NCBI GenBank assembly: GCA_011620375.1
Contig: WOZH01000064.1
Span: 1 to 57,687 of the forward strand
DNA from: Acholeplasmataceae bacterium
Lineage (GTDB): Bacteria > Bacillota_I > Bacilli_A > Acholeplasmatales > Acholeplasmataceae
Direction: 5' to 3'
Length of the DNA stretch: 57,687 nucleotides
Part shown: one piece after another, positions 16,637 to 28,092 of the stretch
Numbering within the stretch: the stretch's first letter is position 1
Layout: each line of letters opens with the position of its first letter
Position numbers and translations under genes: made by a program
Notes under the pieces: generated by a model
Told to the model about the DNA's origin: nothing
The model's database searches: none
Seen by the model: the letters and a program-made list of their open reading frames with translations, nothing else

Positions 16637-18367
16637 ATGGCGATTAAAGATAAATTGAACTTGTTACCAAATGAACCTGGTTGCTATTTAATGAAGAATC
16701 AGGAAGGTAAGATTATTTACGTCGGTAAAGCAAAAAATCTGAAGCAACGTGTTCGTTCTTATTTTACTGGTGCACACAATACAAAAACAACACGATTGGT
16801 TTTTGAAATCAATGATTTCGAATATGTGATAACAGGATCCGAGTATGAATCACTCATTCTCGAGATGAATTTAATCAAAGAACATTCACCAAAATATAAT
16901 ATTAAACTAATGGATGACAAGACATATCCATATATTGAATTGACGGAGGAACAATATCCAAAACTGATTGTTGTCCGCAAGAAAAAACCTAAAGGCCGAC
17001 TATTTGGTCCATTTCCAAATGTCTATTCAGCAAGAGAAACGGTTAGATTGCTGAACCATATTTATCCACTTAGAAAATGTGACACGCTGCCAAAAAAAGC
17101 CTGTTTGTATTATCACATTGGCCAATGTTTAGGGCCTTGTATTCACCCCGAAGTTGATTATACACAGATGACTTCAAAAATCATCAATTTTCTGAAAGGC
17201 GATACAAAAGAGGTACTTAGAGAATTGAATGAACAGATGGCAAAAGCCAGCGCATTTATGAATTTCGAAAAAGCAGCTGAATATCGCGACATGATCAAAG
17301 CTATTGAACAAACGACTGAAAAACAAATTATTAATTTGAATGATGGCAAAAATCGTGATATGATCAGCTTCGCCTATAATGAGGATGATGTCGCCATACA
17401 GATTTTGTTGATGCGTCAAGGAAAAATCATCGATCAACATCAAATAGTCTTTGGATATGTGGGTGACGTGATGGATTCAACACTCAATTATATTGCACAG
17501 TACTATGAAAAATATATGCCTGATGAATTGCTTTTCTCTCATTTGTTCGAAGAAAAAGATATTGTTCAAGTTTTTGGAAAACAAGCGATGATACCCAAAA
17601 AAGGCGATAAGAAAAAACTGGTTGATTTAGCTACGAAAAATGCGGTTTATGATTTAGAACACTATCATTTGCTTTATCGACATCAAGAAGAACAACGAAT
17701 GCAGGCATTAAGTGAATTATCAGATTTAATCGGTGAACAGATTAAGCAAATAGACATTTTTGATAATGCTCAGCTGTTTGGAACAGCACCGATATCAGCG
17801 TTAGTGGTCTATAAAGACGAAGCATTTGATAAACAATCCTATCGCAAATATCATTTAAAAACAACCACCAATGATGATTATCAAGCGATGAAAGAAGTCA
17901 TCTATCGCAGATATCAAAAATTACTCATGCATGAAGGAACGATGCCAGATCTTATCTTGATTGATGGTGGTATCGGTCATGTTCATGCTGCGCAGGACAC
18001 GCTGCGTGCACTAAATTTGAACATTCCTGTTGCTGGTTTGAAAAAAGATCGACATCATCAATTAGAAGCGTTGGTTTATAAGGAAAAACCCATTCTTTTA
18101 TTAAAAAACAAAAATTTATACAAGTTTCTCGTGAGTTTGTCTGAGGAAGTGCATCGATTTGCTGTTACATTCCACAGGAAAACGAGATCTAAATTAGCAA
18201 AAACATCATTATTAGATCAAGTCGACGGCATTGGACCAAAAACAAAACAAAAATTATTGGCACATTTCAAGAGTCTAAAAGACATTCTGAATGCGAGTGA
18301 TGAAGATTTAATGGCATGTGGTGTCAAAAGGACGTCGATTGAAGGCATAAGAAAGGTTAAGTTATGA
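16637..18367 (+). CDS. uvrC: Excinuclease ABC subunit C
   Basis: Dual-incision nuclease of nucleotide excision repair, 576 residues. In order: GIY-YIG nuclease (GCYLMKNQEGKIIYVGKAKNL; key Y, G and R/K residues present), a Cys-rich segment (CDTLPKKACLYYHIGQCLGPC), the UVR motif that binds UvrB (MNFEKAAEYRDMI), the RNase H-like endonuclease (LILIDGGIGHVHAA), and C-terminal helix-hairpin-helix (LLDQVDGIGPKTKQKLL). It is shorter than the usual 590-600, mainly in loops. The stop overlaps the next start by 4 bp, so the exonuclease gene is co-translated with it. Confidence 0.96.
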   Translation: MAIKDKLNLLPNEPGCYLMKNQEGKIIYVGKAKNLKQRVRSYFTGAHNTKTTRLVFEINDFEYVITGSEYESLILEMNLIKEHSPKYNIKLMDDKTYPYIELTEEQYPKLIVVRKKKPKGRLFGPFPNVYSARETVRLLNHIYPLRKCDTLPKKACLYYHIGQCLGPCIHPEVDYTQMTSKIINFLKGDTKEVLRELNEQMAKASAFMNFEKAAEYRDMIKAIEQTTEKQIINLNDGKNRDMISFAYNEDDVAIQILLMRQGKIIDQHQIVFGYVGDVMDSTLNYIAQYYEKYMPDELLFSHLFEEKDIVQVFGKQAMIPKKGDKKKLVDLATKNAVYDLEHYHLLYRHQEEQRMQALSELSDLIGEQIKQIDIFDNAQLFGTAPISALVVYKDEAFDKQSYRKYHLKTTTNDDYQAMKEVIYRRYQKLLMHEGTMPDLILIDGGIGHVHAAQDTLRALNLNIPVAGLKKDRHHQLEALVYKEKPILLLKNKNLYKFLVSLSEEVHRFAVTFHRKTRSKLAKTSLLDQVDGIGPKTKQKLLAHFKSLKDILNASDEDLMACGVKRTSIEGIRKVKL

Positions 18368-19191
18368 AACAAATCATCCAAGGTATTAGTGAACGAGAAC
18401 ATGTTTTCTATTTGGTTATTGAGGGTAGAAAGATTGGATTTTATCTTACAAAACGATTAGCTAAGACATTTTGGCCGTTTTTAGATAGAGGTGTTTTAGT
18501 CGATTTTGAAATTGGTCCGAGACGGAAACGCATCAATAAGTCATATGTTTATCCAGTGACGTTTTTTAGGCAAATTATTGAGTTGCAACCCTATCGTGTC
18601 TATTATGATATCGATCGACTAAGAAAAGAGATGAAGGATGTCATCTCTCATCAAAAATATTATCTTTTTATTGATTTTGAAATGACGATGCCAGGCTATA
18701 AACCATCGGGGTTTATTCCTGAAATTATTCAGGCTGGGTATATGCTTGCAGAGGCTAAAGGTAAGACACTGATTGATGAGGGTTTTTATGTCCTACCGCT
18801 GATTAAGACAACGTTGTCAAAACGCACTCAAAAGTTTTTGAAACTAGATGAACTTCATTTCTATGAAACAGCTATTCATTATGATGATTTTTATGATAAA
18901 TTAAAATTGATTGTCGATACCTATCATCCTAAATTTGTCGTTTGGGGAAAAAATGATATTTCCGCATTAAATGATTCATTTAAATTGCATCACAAAAGAC
19001 CATTAACTGAAAAGACTGATTTCATTGATTTGTTAAAACTTCATAAAGACTACTTCAATTTAAAGGATGATCTCGGACTATTCAAAGCTTATCAAACCTA
19101 TTATGAGATTGAAGAAACACAATGTCATGATGCATTGGACGATGCCCATATAACCAAACACGTTTTTGATGCGTTCATCGACTATATTTAA
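18364..19191 (+). CDS. DEDDh 3'-5' exonuclease family protein
   Basis: A 275-residue protein with a DnaQ-like exonuclease domain at about residues 97-275: FIDFEM with Asp104 and Glu106, a central Asp in VWGKNDISALND, and HDALDDA with His255 and Asp260, together the DEDDh set. The first 95 residues form an extra domain, rich in basic and aromatic residues, that could bind nucleic acid. It resembles the KapD/ERI-1 group of RNA/DNA exonucleases more than the polymerase epsilon subunit. The 4-bp overlap with uvrC suggests co-expression, but a role in excision repair is only inference. A strong terminator follows. Confidence 0.82.
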   Translation: MKQIIQGISEREHVFYLVIEGRKIGFYLTKRLAKTFWPFLDRGVLVDFEIGPRRKRINKSYVYPVTFFRQIIELQPYRVYYDIDRLRKEMKDVISHQKYYLFIDFEMTMPGYKPSGFIPEIIQAGYMLAEAKGKTLIDEGFYVLPLIKTTLSKRTQKFLKLDELHFYETAIHYDDFYDKLKLIVDTYHPKFVVWGKNDISALNDSFKLHHKRPLTEKTDFIDLLKLHKDYFNLKDDLGLFKAYQTYYEIEETQCHDALDDAHITKHVFDAFIDYI

Positions 19192-19226
19192 AAAAACTGA
19201 GCAACATTTTCAATTGCTCAGTTTTT
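19192..19226. terminator. Bidirectional terminator between the exonuclease gene and rnjA
   Basis: AAAAACTGAGCAA (19192-19204) pairs perfectly with TTGCTCAGTTTTT (19214-19226), loop of nine. A-rich and T-rich flanks serve both convergent genes. Confidence 0.9.
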
Positions 19227-19231
19227 CATAT

Positions 19232-20920
19232 TTAAAATGATTTGGAATCAACAATAATCGGAATGATCAACGGATTTCGTTGTGTCAACTTAAAAATTGT
19301 TTTGCTTAATTGATCGATGACAGTTTGTTTGATATTCTGTTCATTGTAGAACTTTTTATTCAGTTCCGTTTCAACGATTGCCTTCGTCTCGTTTGCTAAT
19401 TTATTGGTCAGTTCTTCATTTCCACGCATGTAAATGAATCCACGAGAAATGATAGTCGGATGATTGATGAGTTTTTTATGTTCACTATCAACAGATAATA
19501 TGATTGAAAACAGACCTTCTTCAGATAAAAGTTTTCTTTCACGGATAACTTTGCTGCCAATATCACCAATACCCGTACCATCGATGTAGACTTCACCAGA
19601 TGGCACATCACCCGCATAGCGAATGCTGTTTTTTGAAACTGCAGCAACTTGACCGTTATCCACAATCAAAATGTTATCTGGATTGACACCGGTATCGATA
19701 GCTAGTTGGCGGTGGTGACGCAACATTCGATATTCACCATGAATTGGAATAAACATTTTTGGTCTTGTCAAACTCAAAACGAGTTTCAAGTCATTTTGTG
19801 CACCATGGCCTGACGTGTGTGTATCTGCCAGAGGGCCATGTGTAATGACATTAACATCTTGTTTAAAGAGTTTGTTAATGGTTCTATTGACACCTTCCTG
19901 GTTACCTGGAATAGGAGAAGATGAAAAGATTACAGTATCGCCAGGCATCACTTGGACTTGTCTATGTGAACCACTTGCGATGCGTGATAATGCAGCTAAA
20001 GGTTCTCCTTGTGATCCGGTCACAAGCAAAGTCACTTGTTCTGGTCTCAGCCGCTTTAATTGATCGCCTGATACCAATGTGTCTTTTGGAATTTTGATGT
20101 AGCCGGTCTGCGTTCCGGCTTCAATCGCTCTCTCCATAGAGCGACCGAACACAGCAATTTTACGGTGGTTAAGAACCGCAGCTTCAATAATTTGCTGTAT
20201 GCGATACATATTGGACGCAAACGTTGCAATGATGATACGCCCAGTTAATCTTGAGAATAGTTCGTTAATCGATTTTCCAATTTTTGAATCTGATTGAATG
20301 AGTTCATCACGTTCAGCATTCGTTGAATCAGAGCATAAACACAATACGCCTTCTGCACCGATAGCAGCGAGTTTATCAAATTCACAAGGTGGACCCACAG
20401 GTGTCAGGTCTATTTTAAAATCACCCGTGTGAAATAAGATGCCCTCCTTAGTCCTAAAGACGATACCAAACATATCAGGAATAGAATGATTCATACGAAT
20501 GAAACTGATTTCAACATCTTTAAAATGGTATTTGTAATAACTCTTGTATTCTTCAATTTGGGGCACTTTGATATCTGCGTGTTCCATGAATTTATATTCA
20601 ATCAAGTCTACAGCGATGCCAGAAGCGTATATTTTGGGTATCTCGACTTGCTTGAGTAAGTAAGGGATACTACCAATATGATCTTCATGACCATGTGTGA
20701 TGAACAGCCCGACAATGCGGTCCTGATTTTCAATGAGATAGGTGAAATCAGGTATGACATAATCGATACCTAAAAGGTGCTCATCAGGAAAAAGAATACC
20801 AGCATCAACGATGAAGATCTGATCATCTATTTCATAAATATACATATTTTTACCTACTTCACCGAGTCCACCCAAAGCAAAAATGCCGATTTCTCCGGTG
20901 TTTAGTAAAGGATTTTTCAT
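19232..20920 (-). CDS. rnj: Ribonuclease J
   Basis: Metallo-beta-lactamase/beta-CASP ribonuclease with 5'-3' exo- and endonuclease activity, central to mRNA turnover in low-GC bacteria. It has 562 residues. The zinc site reads THGHEDHIG (His76, His78, Asp80, His81), with HTGDFKID and the beta-CASP landmarks SDSTNAER, GRSMERAIEAG and PIHGEYRML. The C-terminal domain (about 460-555) is present. SD CGGAGG precedes ATG 20920. Only one RNase J is seen here, so J1 versus J2 cannot be decided. It is divergent from guaB, with a minus-strand TATAAT in the intergenic region. Confidence 0.95.
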   Translation of the reverse strand: MKNPLLNTGEIGIFALGGLGEVGKNMYIYEIDDQIFIVDAGILFPDEHLLGIDYVIPDFTYLIENQDRIVGLFITHGHEDHIGSIPYLLKQVEIPKIYASGIAVDLIEYKFMEHADIKVPQIEEYKSYYKYHFKDVEISFIRMNHSIPDMFGIVFRTKEGILFHTGDFKIDLTPVGPPCEFDKLAAIGAEGVLCLCSDSTNAERDELIQSDSKIGKSINELFSRLTGRIIIATFASNMYRIQQIIEAAVLNHRKIAVFGRSMERAIEAGTQTGYIKIPKDTLVSGDQLKRLRPEQVTLLVTGSQGEPLAALSRIASGSHRQVQVMPGDTVIFSSSPIPGNQEGVNRTINKLFKQDVNVITHGPLADTHTSGHGAQNDLKLVLSLTRPKMFIPIHGEYRMLRHHRQLAIDTGVNPDNILIVDNGQVAAVSKNSIRYAGDVPSGEVYIDGTGIGDIGSKVIRERKLLSEEGLFSIILSVDSEHKKLINHPTIISRGFIYMRGNEELTNKLANETKAIVETELNKKFYNEQNIKQTVIDQLSKTIFKLTQRNPLIIPIIVDSKSF

Positions 20921-21061
20921 GATTAAATTCCTCCGAAAACGAAAAAGTTCATTACTATTATATGATAAAACGTTTTAAAATGATACAAAAACACTTAATT
21001 TCATTAATATTTATATGATTGTTGTTTCATAAATCTATATTATATGTTAAGATATCATAAA

Positions 21062-22621
<1,560 letters not shown>

Positions 22622-22626
22622 TCTAT

Positions 22627-24147
22627 ATGGAGAAAATTATTGTTTTAGATTTTGGTAGTCAATATAATCAATTAATCGTTAGAAAAATCAGAGAACTCGG
22701 TGTATATAGTGAATTATTGAGGTATGATACAGCCTATGATATTTTAAATAGCGATGATGTCAAAGGCATCGTTTTATCGGGTGGACCAAAGTCAGTCTTC
22801 GCTCGTGATGCTTATCACATCAATTCCAATATTTATGATCTTGATAAACCGATATTAGGGATTTGTTACGGCATGCATCTCATGGTGAAAGATTTAGGTG
22901 GTGTCGTACAAATCACTGATAAAAAAGAATACGGTAGACAGTTGATTGAAGTCTTAGACGATAAAAATCTTTTTAAACATACACCAACAGCACAAAATGT
23001 TTGGATGAGCCATAGTGATCGTTTAGAACAAAAACCGGATGACTTTAGGATTTTAGCAACCTCAAATCATGTGATTGCAGCAATTAAGCATAAAAAAAAA
23101 CCATTGTATGGCGTACAGTTTCACCCCGAAGTACTTCACACTGAATATGGTTCTACCATATTAAAAAACTTTTTAAATGATTGTCAAGTGACTTTTGATT
23201 GGCATATGGATCAATTAAGTCAAATGTTGATTAACGATATCAAAGATAAGGTAAAAGACAATAGCGTTTTAATGGCTATTTCTGGTGGCGTTGACAGCAG
23301 TGTTGCTGCTGTGCTTATTCATCAGGCAATTGGTAATCAATTGCGTTGTTTTTTCATCGATCATGGTTTACTTCGTAAAAATGAAGTGAGTGAAGTGATG
23401 GAAAGGTTTGCAAAAGATTATCATATCAATGTCGAATGTGTTGATGCGAAAGCTGATTTCTATCATCGTTTATCAGGAATTACAGATCCTGAACAGAAAC
23501 GAAAAATCATTGGGAAAGCGTTTATTGACACCTTTGAAAAAACTGCTAAAAAATACGGCGATTATGCTTTTTTAGGGCAAGGTACACTCTATACTGACCG
23601 CATTGAATCAGGAACGAACACTGCGCATACAATTAAAAGTCATCATAATGTTGGTGGATTACCAAAACATATGCCGTTTAAACTAATTGAGCCTTTGAAT
23701 ATGTTGTTTAAAGATGAGGTAAGACAGTTAGGTATCACTTTAGGTATTAATCAATCATTTGTCAATCGCCAGCCTTTTCCGGGCCCAGGACTAGCAATTC
23801 GCATCATGGGTGAAATCACCGCTGATAAAGTACGCATTGTTCAAGAGACTGATGCTATCTTGAGAGAAATCATTGATGCGCAGGATTTTCACCAAGACAT
23901 TTGGCAATATTTCACGGTTTTAACGAATACGAAAACAGTCGGCATCAAAGGTGACGAAAGAAGTTATGAATATCTGCTTGTCATCCGCGCTGTCACATCC
24001 ACTGATGGTATGACAGCTGATTGGGCGAAAATCCCTTATGATATGTTAGAAATGGCATCAACACGTATGGTGAATGAAGTGTCAGGGATTAATAGAGTTG
24101 CTTATGATATCACATCTAAACCACCAGGAACGATTGAATGGGAATAA
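22627..24147 (+). CDS. guaA: GMP synthase (glutamine-hydrolysing)
   Basis: Converts XMP to GMP using glutamine; 506 residues, normal length. The N-terminal class I amidotransferase has nucleophile Cys80 in GICYGMHLM and the His/Glu of FHPEVLHTEYG. The ATP pyrophosphatase domain has the PP-loop SGGVDSSVAA. The C-terminal dimerisation domain ends with the family-typical SKPPGTIEWE. It follows guaB directly with 5 bp between them and no separate promoter, so the guanine riboswitch governs both. Confidence 0.97.
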   Translation: MEKIIVLDFGSQYNQLIVRKIRELGVYSELLRYDTAYDILNSDDVKGIVLSGGPKSVFARDAYHINSNIYDLDKPILGICYGMHLMVKDLGGVVQITDKKEYGRQLIEVLDDKNLFKHTPTAQNVWMSHSDRLEQKPDDFRILATSNHVIAAIKHKKKPLYGVQFHPEVLHTEYGSTILKNFLNDCQVTFDWHMDQLSQMLINDIKDKVKDNSVLMAISGGVDSSVAAVLIHQAIGNQLRCFFIDHGLLRKNEVSEVMERFAKDYHINVECVDAKADFYHRLSGITDPEQKRKIIGKAFIDTFEKTAKKYGDYAFLGQGTLYTDRIESGTNTAHTIKSHHNVGGLPKHMPFKLIEPLNMLFKDEVRQLGITLGINQSFVNRQPFPGPGLAIRIMGEITADKVRIVQETDAILREIIDAQDFHQDIWQYFTVLTNTKTVGIKGDERSYEYLLVIRAVTSTDGMTADWAKIPYDMLEMASTRMVNEVSGINRVAYDITSKPPGTIEWE

Positions 24148-24171
24148 TGAATAGAAAATGAGGAGTTTTTA

Positions 24172-24948
24172 ATGTTGACAGTCGTTTTTTTTGATGTTGA
24201 TAATACAATTTATGACACGAAGCTGAATCAAGTGCCAAAACAGACTTTAAAATTATTGGATGAATTATCTAAAAAAGATGATGTTGTGATGGGATTGGCG
24301 ACGGGTCGAGGGCGTAGAAAACTAGATATCATTCAAGATATCCTGCATTTTTTTACTTTTCAAGTCTTATTGAACGGCTCAGTGGTATTAAAAAATGATG
24401 AGATCATCTATGATGAACCCATCAAAATAGAAGATATCAAAAACGCATTATCAAAAACAAAAGGTCATGCTTTAAATGTCGGTATGGTCGGTTTAGACGA
24501 TGAAGCAGTTAATTATTGGGATGAGCGTGTAGGTTACGGTATGAAAGTATTACGCGGTGTGTTTCCAAAGGTTGATGAGTTTTTTTATGAAAAAGAAAAA
24601 ATATATCAATTGTGGATGTTTGCTGATTATGAAAATGAGATTTTAGAAATTGCTAAAGACATCCCCAAATTTCGAGTTTATCCGTGGCATTTTGGTGGCG
24701 CTGATTTTACATACCCACATATCAGTAAGGCTTTTGGGATAAAAAAAGCATTGGAGACCTTGCCTAAATGCCAGTTGATTTGTATCGGCGATGGCTATAA
24801 TGATATCGATATGTTAGAGATTGCCGATATTGGTATTGCAATGGAAAATTCTAGGTTTGGTGAACTCAAAGAAAAAGCCGATCATATTGCGCCAGCAATA
24901 GCGGCAGATCAGCTTTATGATTTTTTTAAATCTATTCATCTGATTTAG
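24172..24948 (+). CDS. HAD-superfamily phosphatase, Cof type
   Basis: A 258-residue HAD hydrolase of the Cof/IIB class. Motif I is FFDVDNTIYD (Asp nucleophile and acid Asp near residues 8-10), motif II is the T in LATGRGRRK, and motif IV is GDGYNDIDMLEIADIGIAM. The cap domain lies between (about 85-185). Substrates of such enzymes are typically sugar phosphates, nucleotides or flavin intermediates; none can be assigned here. SD GAGGAG precedes ATG 24172. It may be the last gene of the guaBA transcript. Its 3' end overlaps coaD, on the other strand, by 17 bp. Confidence 0.88.
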   Translation: MLTVVFFDVDNTIYDTKLNQVPKQTLKLLDELSKKDDVVMGLATGRGRRKLDIIQDILHFFTFQVLLNGSVVLKNDEIIYDEPIKIEDIKNALSKTKGHALNVGMVGLDDEAVNYWDERVGYGMKVLRGVFPKVDEFFYEKEKIYQLWMFADYENEILEIAKDIPKFRVYPWHFGGADFTYPHISKAFGIKKALETLPKCQLICIGDGYNDIDMLEIADIGIAMENSRFGELKEKADHIAPAIAADQLYDFFKSIHLI

Positions 24949-25423
24949 ATCTAATTTTATTTTGTACCAAGTCAATGTTTTCACGTGGAACATATGGTGA
25001 TATGTCAGCATGATGTACAATCAGTTCTTTAATCGCAGATGAAGATACGAAATGATTTCTTGAAGAAGGAAATAAAATGCATGTTTCCACGGTGCGATTA
25101 ATATTTCTATTAAATTGATAGAGGGCATATTCATTCTCATAATCTTGGATGTTTCTCAAACCTCTAACAATCAATTTGATACCGTGGTCTTTTGCATAAC
25201 GCACCACGAGATCATTAGAGTATACAATGACGATATTCTCAATATCTGTCGTTACACGTTTGATCATCAGTATACGTTCTTCGATGCTGAAAGTTGGCGT
25301 TTTCTTGTAATTATCAGCGATGACAACATGAAGTTCATCTACCATCTTAGCGGCACGCTTGATAATATCTAGATGTCCAAATGTTAAGGGATCAAATGTT
25401 CCTGGATAAACAGCTTTTTTCAT
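24932..25423 (-). CDS. coaD: Phosphopantetheine adenylyltransferase
   Basis: Fourth step of coenzyme A synthesis: adenylation of 4'-phosphopantetheine. It has 163 residues. The nucleotidyltransferase motif AVYPGTFDPLTFGHLDII carries the T/HxGH signature (TFGH), and VRGLRNIQDYENEYALYQFNR and SSRNHFVSSSAIKEL complete the active site. It converges on the HAD gene with a 17-bp overlap of coding sequence, so no terminator fits between them. A short stretch with a possible shared promoter zone separates it from the membrane protein gene on the plus strand. Confidence 0.95.
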   Translation of the reverse strand: MKKAVYPGTFDPLTFGHLDIIKRAAKMVDELHVVIADNYKKTPTFSIEERILMIKRVTTDIENIVIVYSNDLVVRYAKDHGIKLIVRGLRNIQDYENEYALYQFNRNINRTVETCILFPSSRNHFVSSSAIKELIVHHADISPYVPRENIDLVQNKIRSKSDE

Positions 25424-25494
25424 AGTTTTACCTCATTTCACCTATAAGTATAGCAAAAAATAATTTGAAAAGATATTCAAGGAGTATAAAATAT

Positions 25495-25893
25495 ATGTCA
25501 ATCTACAAGAAAAACATCATTATTTTGTTGTTATTGGACATCGCCTATCTCATCTTAAGTGCGAATATCATCATTTCACCTTTCATACCAGGTTCAGTTA
25601 CTTGGTATACGTTTGTACCATTTGTCATGATACTCGCATTAGGGGGATATGGTCTGTTTGTTTATCGTCGTCAATCCAATACGGTTTTAACCATTGCAAA
25701 CGGGCAATATACGTTTACAAGAGTCTTGACATTTGCATTTTTAATGATTTACGTCGTACAGATGATTGTCGTTCAAAATCCTGAAGATAATCCATCGTTA
25801 CTATCCATTTTAGTTGGTGGTTTTTTAACCATAATTTCTTTAACTTTACTTATACTACATGTGCGTGTCTTGCTTCAGAAAACCAAAAAATAA
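25495..25893 (+). CDS. Small four-helix membrane protein, unknown
   Basis: A 132-residue protein with four hydrophobic helices (about residues 8-30, 38-58, 77-97, 105-125) joined by short polar loops, including YRRQSNTVLT. I do not recognise a family. ATG 25495 is chosen because CAAGGAG lies ten bases upstream; an in-frame TTG at 25465 has no SD. It stands between coaD and otsAB with promoters on both sides and need not be functionally tied to either. Confidence 0.75.
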   Translation: MSIYKKNIIILLLLDIAYLILSANIIISPFIPGSVTWYTFVPFVMILALGGYGLFVYRRQSNTVLTIANGQYTFTRVLTFAFLMIYVVQMIVVQNPEDNPSLLSILVGGFLTIISLTLLILHVRVLLQKTKK

Positions 25894-25903
25894 GCGTTAT
25901 CCG

Positions 25904-25912
25904 TGTTATAAT
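25904..25912 (+). promoter_or_regulatory. Extended -10 promoter for otsAB
   Basis: TGTTATAAT (25904-25912) is an extended -10 that starts 24 bp before the TTG start at 25936. No good -35 is visible at 16-18 bp. Confidence 0.55.
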
Positions 25913-25935
25913 ATTCATGTTAAGGAGATGATTAT

Positions 25936-28092
25936 TTGCCTAAGACAATCTTTGTTTCAAACCGATTACCTGTGACTGTAACATTTGATCATGGCGAAAT
26001 CAGTTATCATGAGAGTATTGGTGGTTTAGCAACTGGCTTAAAAGGAGAAATGGATAAAGAAGGACTATGGTTTGGTTGGTCTGGTCTTTCAAAAGAGCGC
26101 GTCAAAGATCGTCAAAAAGAAATCAGCGATAAACTTTTTCATACCTATCACTGTGTTCCTGTTGAATTATTTGAAAGAGACGTTAAATTGTATTATGAAG
26201 GTTTTTCTAACCAAACCATTTGGCCACTCTTTCATTATTTTCCAGCTTTGACAAAATTTGACAGCAAAATGTGGATAAGATATAAGCGTGTAAATGAAAA
26301 GTTCTATGATACGCTTAAACCGTATATTGAGAAAGATTCACGCATTTGGATTCACGATTATCAATTGATGCTGCTTCCTGAATTAATTAGAAATGATTTT
26401 CCGCATGTGAAAATAGGTTTTTTCCTACACATACCATTTCCATCTTCTGAAATATTTAGATTATTAATTTGGAAACATGCCATTTTAAAAGGGCTGTTGG
26501 GTGCAGACTTGATTGGCTTTCATACATATGACTACGTTCGACATTTTTTAAGTAGTGTTAGACGTATATTGAATATTGAACACAACTATTACAAATTACA
26601 GTACAACAATCGAACCATTGAAGTTGATGCTTTTCCAATGGGGATTAACTATGAATATTTTTCCAAAGCGAAGAAACTAAATAAACACAAAGAGCCATAC
26701 CGTATCATTTTGTCGGTAGATAGACTTGATTATACAAAGGGGATATTAGAGCGTATTCGCGGCTATCAAAAATTCTTGATGAAATACACCAAATATCATG
26801 GACACGTTAAATTGCATTTAATTGTTGCTCCTTCTCGACAAAATCTACCTATCTATGATCGTTTAAGCCGTGATATTCAACGTTTGGTATCTGAAATTAA
26901 CGGCCAATTTGGCACATTTGAATGGATGCCTATTTGGTATTTATATCAGTCATTTAATCAAGATGATCTCATTGAGCGATATCAAGAGTCGGATGTTTTA
27001 CTGGTTACACCATTACGCGATGGCATGAATTTAATTGCGAAAGAATATATTGCGTCAAGGACAGATCGAAAAGGTATGCTCATCTTATCAGAGACAGCTG
27101 GTGCTGCTAGCGAACTCTCTGAAGCGATTATCGTTAATCCAAATGATGACAATCAAATTGCTGAAAGTATCAAATATGCTTTAGAGATGCCTGTAAGAGA
27201 GCAGATGACACGCAATACGATTATGCATCAGCGCCTCAAAAGGTATAATGTGACATTTTGGGCTAACTCTTTTCTTGAACGACTTTCAAAGACAAACCAA
27301 CATGAACCGACACAAATCAGCATGCCACCGCTTGATAAATCCGCATTATTAGATAAGTACCAACAAGCTAAAAAGCGTTTAATCTTTCTGGATTATGATG
27401 GAACACTTGTTGAATTTACAAAAAATCCGATGCAAGCCTATCCTACGAGAGTTATTCATCGGTTAATCAAAGCGTTGTCAATTCACCCCAAAAATGAAGT
27501 AGTCATTATTTCTGGTCGTGATCATGAAACATTGGAAACATGGTTAGGCAAACTTAATGTCAATTTAGTAGGTGATCATGGATTGTGGTATAAATTTGCA
27601 GGCCAAGATTGGCGACAAACAATTATTGTCAAGAGCGATTGGATTGCTACAATCAAAAAAGTACTTGAACGTTATGTTGATCAAATGCCAGGTTCTTTCA
27701 TTGAAGAAAAGACAAACTCACTAGCTTTACACTATAGAAATGCGGAACCAGAAATGGTCGCGTTAAAAATGTCAGAAATCAAGGATGCTTTATATTCAAT
27801 CAAAGGGACAAATCCTATTGCCATACAATCAGGTAATATGGTGCTGGAAGTCAAGGACCAGAGGGTAAATAAAGGCATCGCAACAAGACTGTTTGATGTG
27901 AGTCAATACGATTTTGTCTTTGCTGCTGGTGATGATACGACGGATGAAGATATGTTTACAGCGCTACCTAATGCGCATAAAATTAAAGTTGGATTTGGAG
28001 AGACTGAGGCAACTGTACGCGTCGATTCGCCAGGTCAATTAAGAGCGTTGTTATCAGATTTTATTAAAATAGATAAAGGAGAACAATCATGA
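25936..28092 (+). CDS. otsAB: Bifunctional trehalose-6-phosphate synthase/phosphatase
   Basis: One 718-residue chain fusing GT20 synthase (about 1-460) to HAD phosphatase (about 485-718), so UDP/ADP-glucose plus glucose-6-phosphate could be turned to trehalose by a single protein. Synthase landmarks: SNRLPVTV, GGLATGL, WIHDYQLMLLPEL, IGFFLHIPFPSSEIFR, DRLDYTKGI, LRDGMNLIAKEYI. Phosphatase landmarks: FLDYDGTLVEF (two Asp), ISGRD, GDHGLW, AAGDDTTDEDMF. Both halves therefore look active. A TTG start follows TAAGGAGATGATTA. Such fusions are common in yeast and plants and scattered in bacteria; E. coli has separate otsA and otsB. The next gene overlaps by 4 bp. Confidence 0.93.
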   Translation: MPKTIFVSNRLPVTVTFDHGEISYHESIGGLATGLKGEMDKEGLWFGWSGLSKERVKDRQKEISDKLFHTYHCVPVELFERDVKLYYEGFSNQTIWPLFHYFPALTKFDSKMWIRYKRVNEKFYDTLKPYIEKDSRIWIHDYQLMLLPELIRNDFPHVKIGFFLHIPFPSSEIFRLLIWKHAILKGLLGADLIGFHTYDYVRHFLSSVRRILNIEHNYYKLQYNNRTIEVDAFPMGINYEYFSKAKKLNKHKEPYRIILSVDRLDYTKGILERIRGYQKFLMKYTKYHGHVKLHLIVAPSRQNLPIYDRLSRDIQRLVSEINGQFGTFEWMPIWYLYQSFNQDDLIERYQESDVLLVTPLRDGMNLIAKEYIASRTDRKGMLILSETAGAASELSEAIIVNPNDDNQIAESIKYALEMPVREQMTRNTIMHQRLKRYNVTFWANSFLERLSKTNQHEPTQISMPPLDKSALLDKYQQAKKRLIFLDYDGTLVEFTKNPMQAYPTRVIHRLIKALSIHPKNEVVIISGRDHETLETWLGKLNVNLVGDHGLWYKFAGQDWRQTIIVKSDWIATIKKVLERYVDQMPGSFIEEKTNSLALHYRNAEPEMVALKMSEIKDALYSIKGTNPIAIQSGNMVLEVKDQRVNKGIATRLFDVSQYDFVFAAGDDTTDEDMFTALPNAHKIKVGFGETEATVRVDSPGQLRALLSDFIKIDKGEQS

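Noticed and set aside
20921-21060. Promoters for rnjA and guaB
   Set aside because: TATAAT-like boxes exist on both strands but no -35 at 16-18 bp could be fixed, so they are not listed as features.
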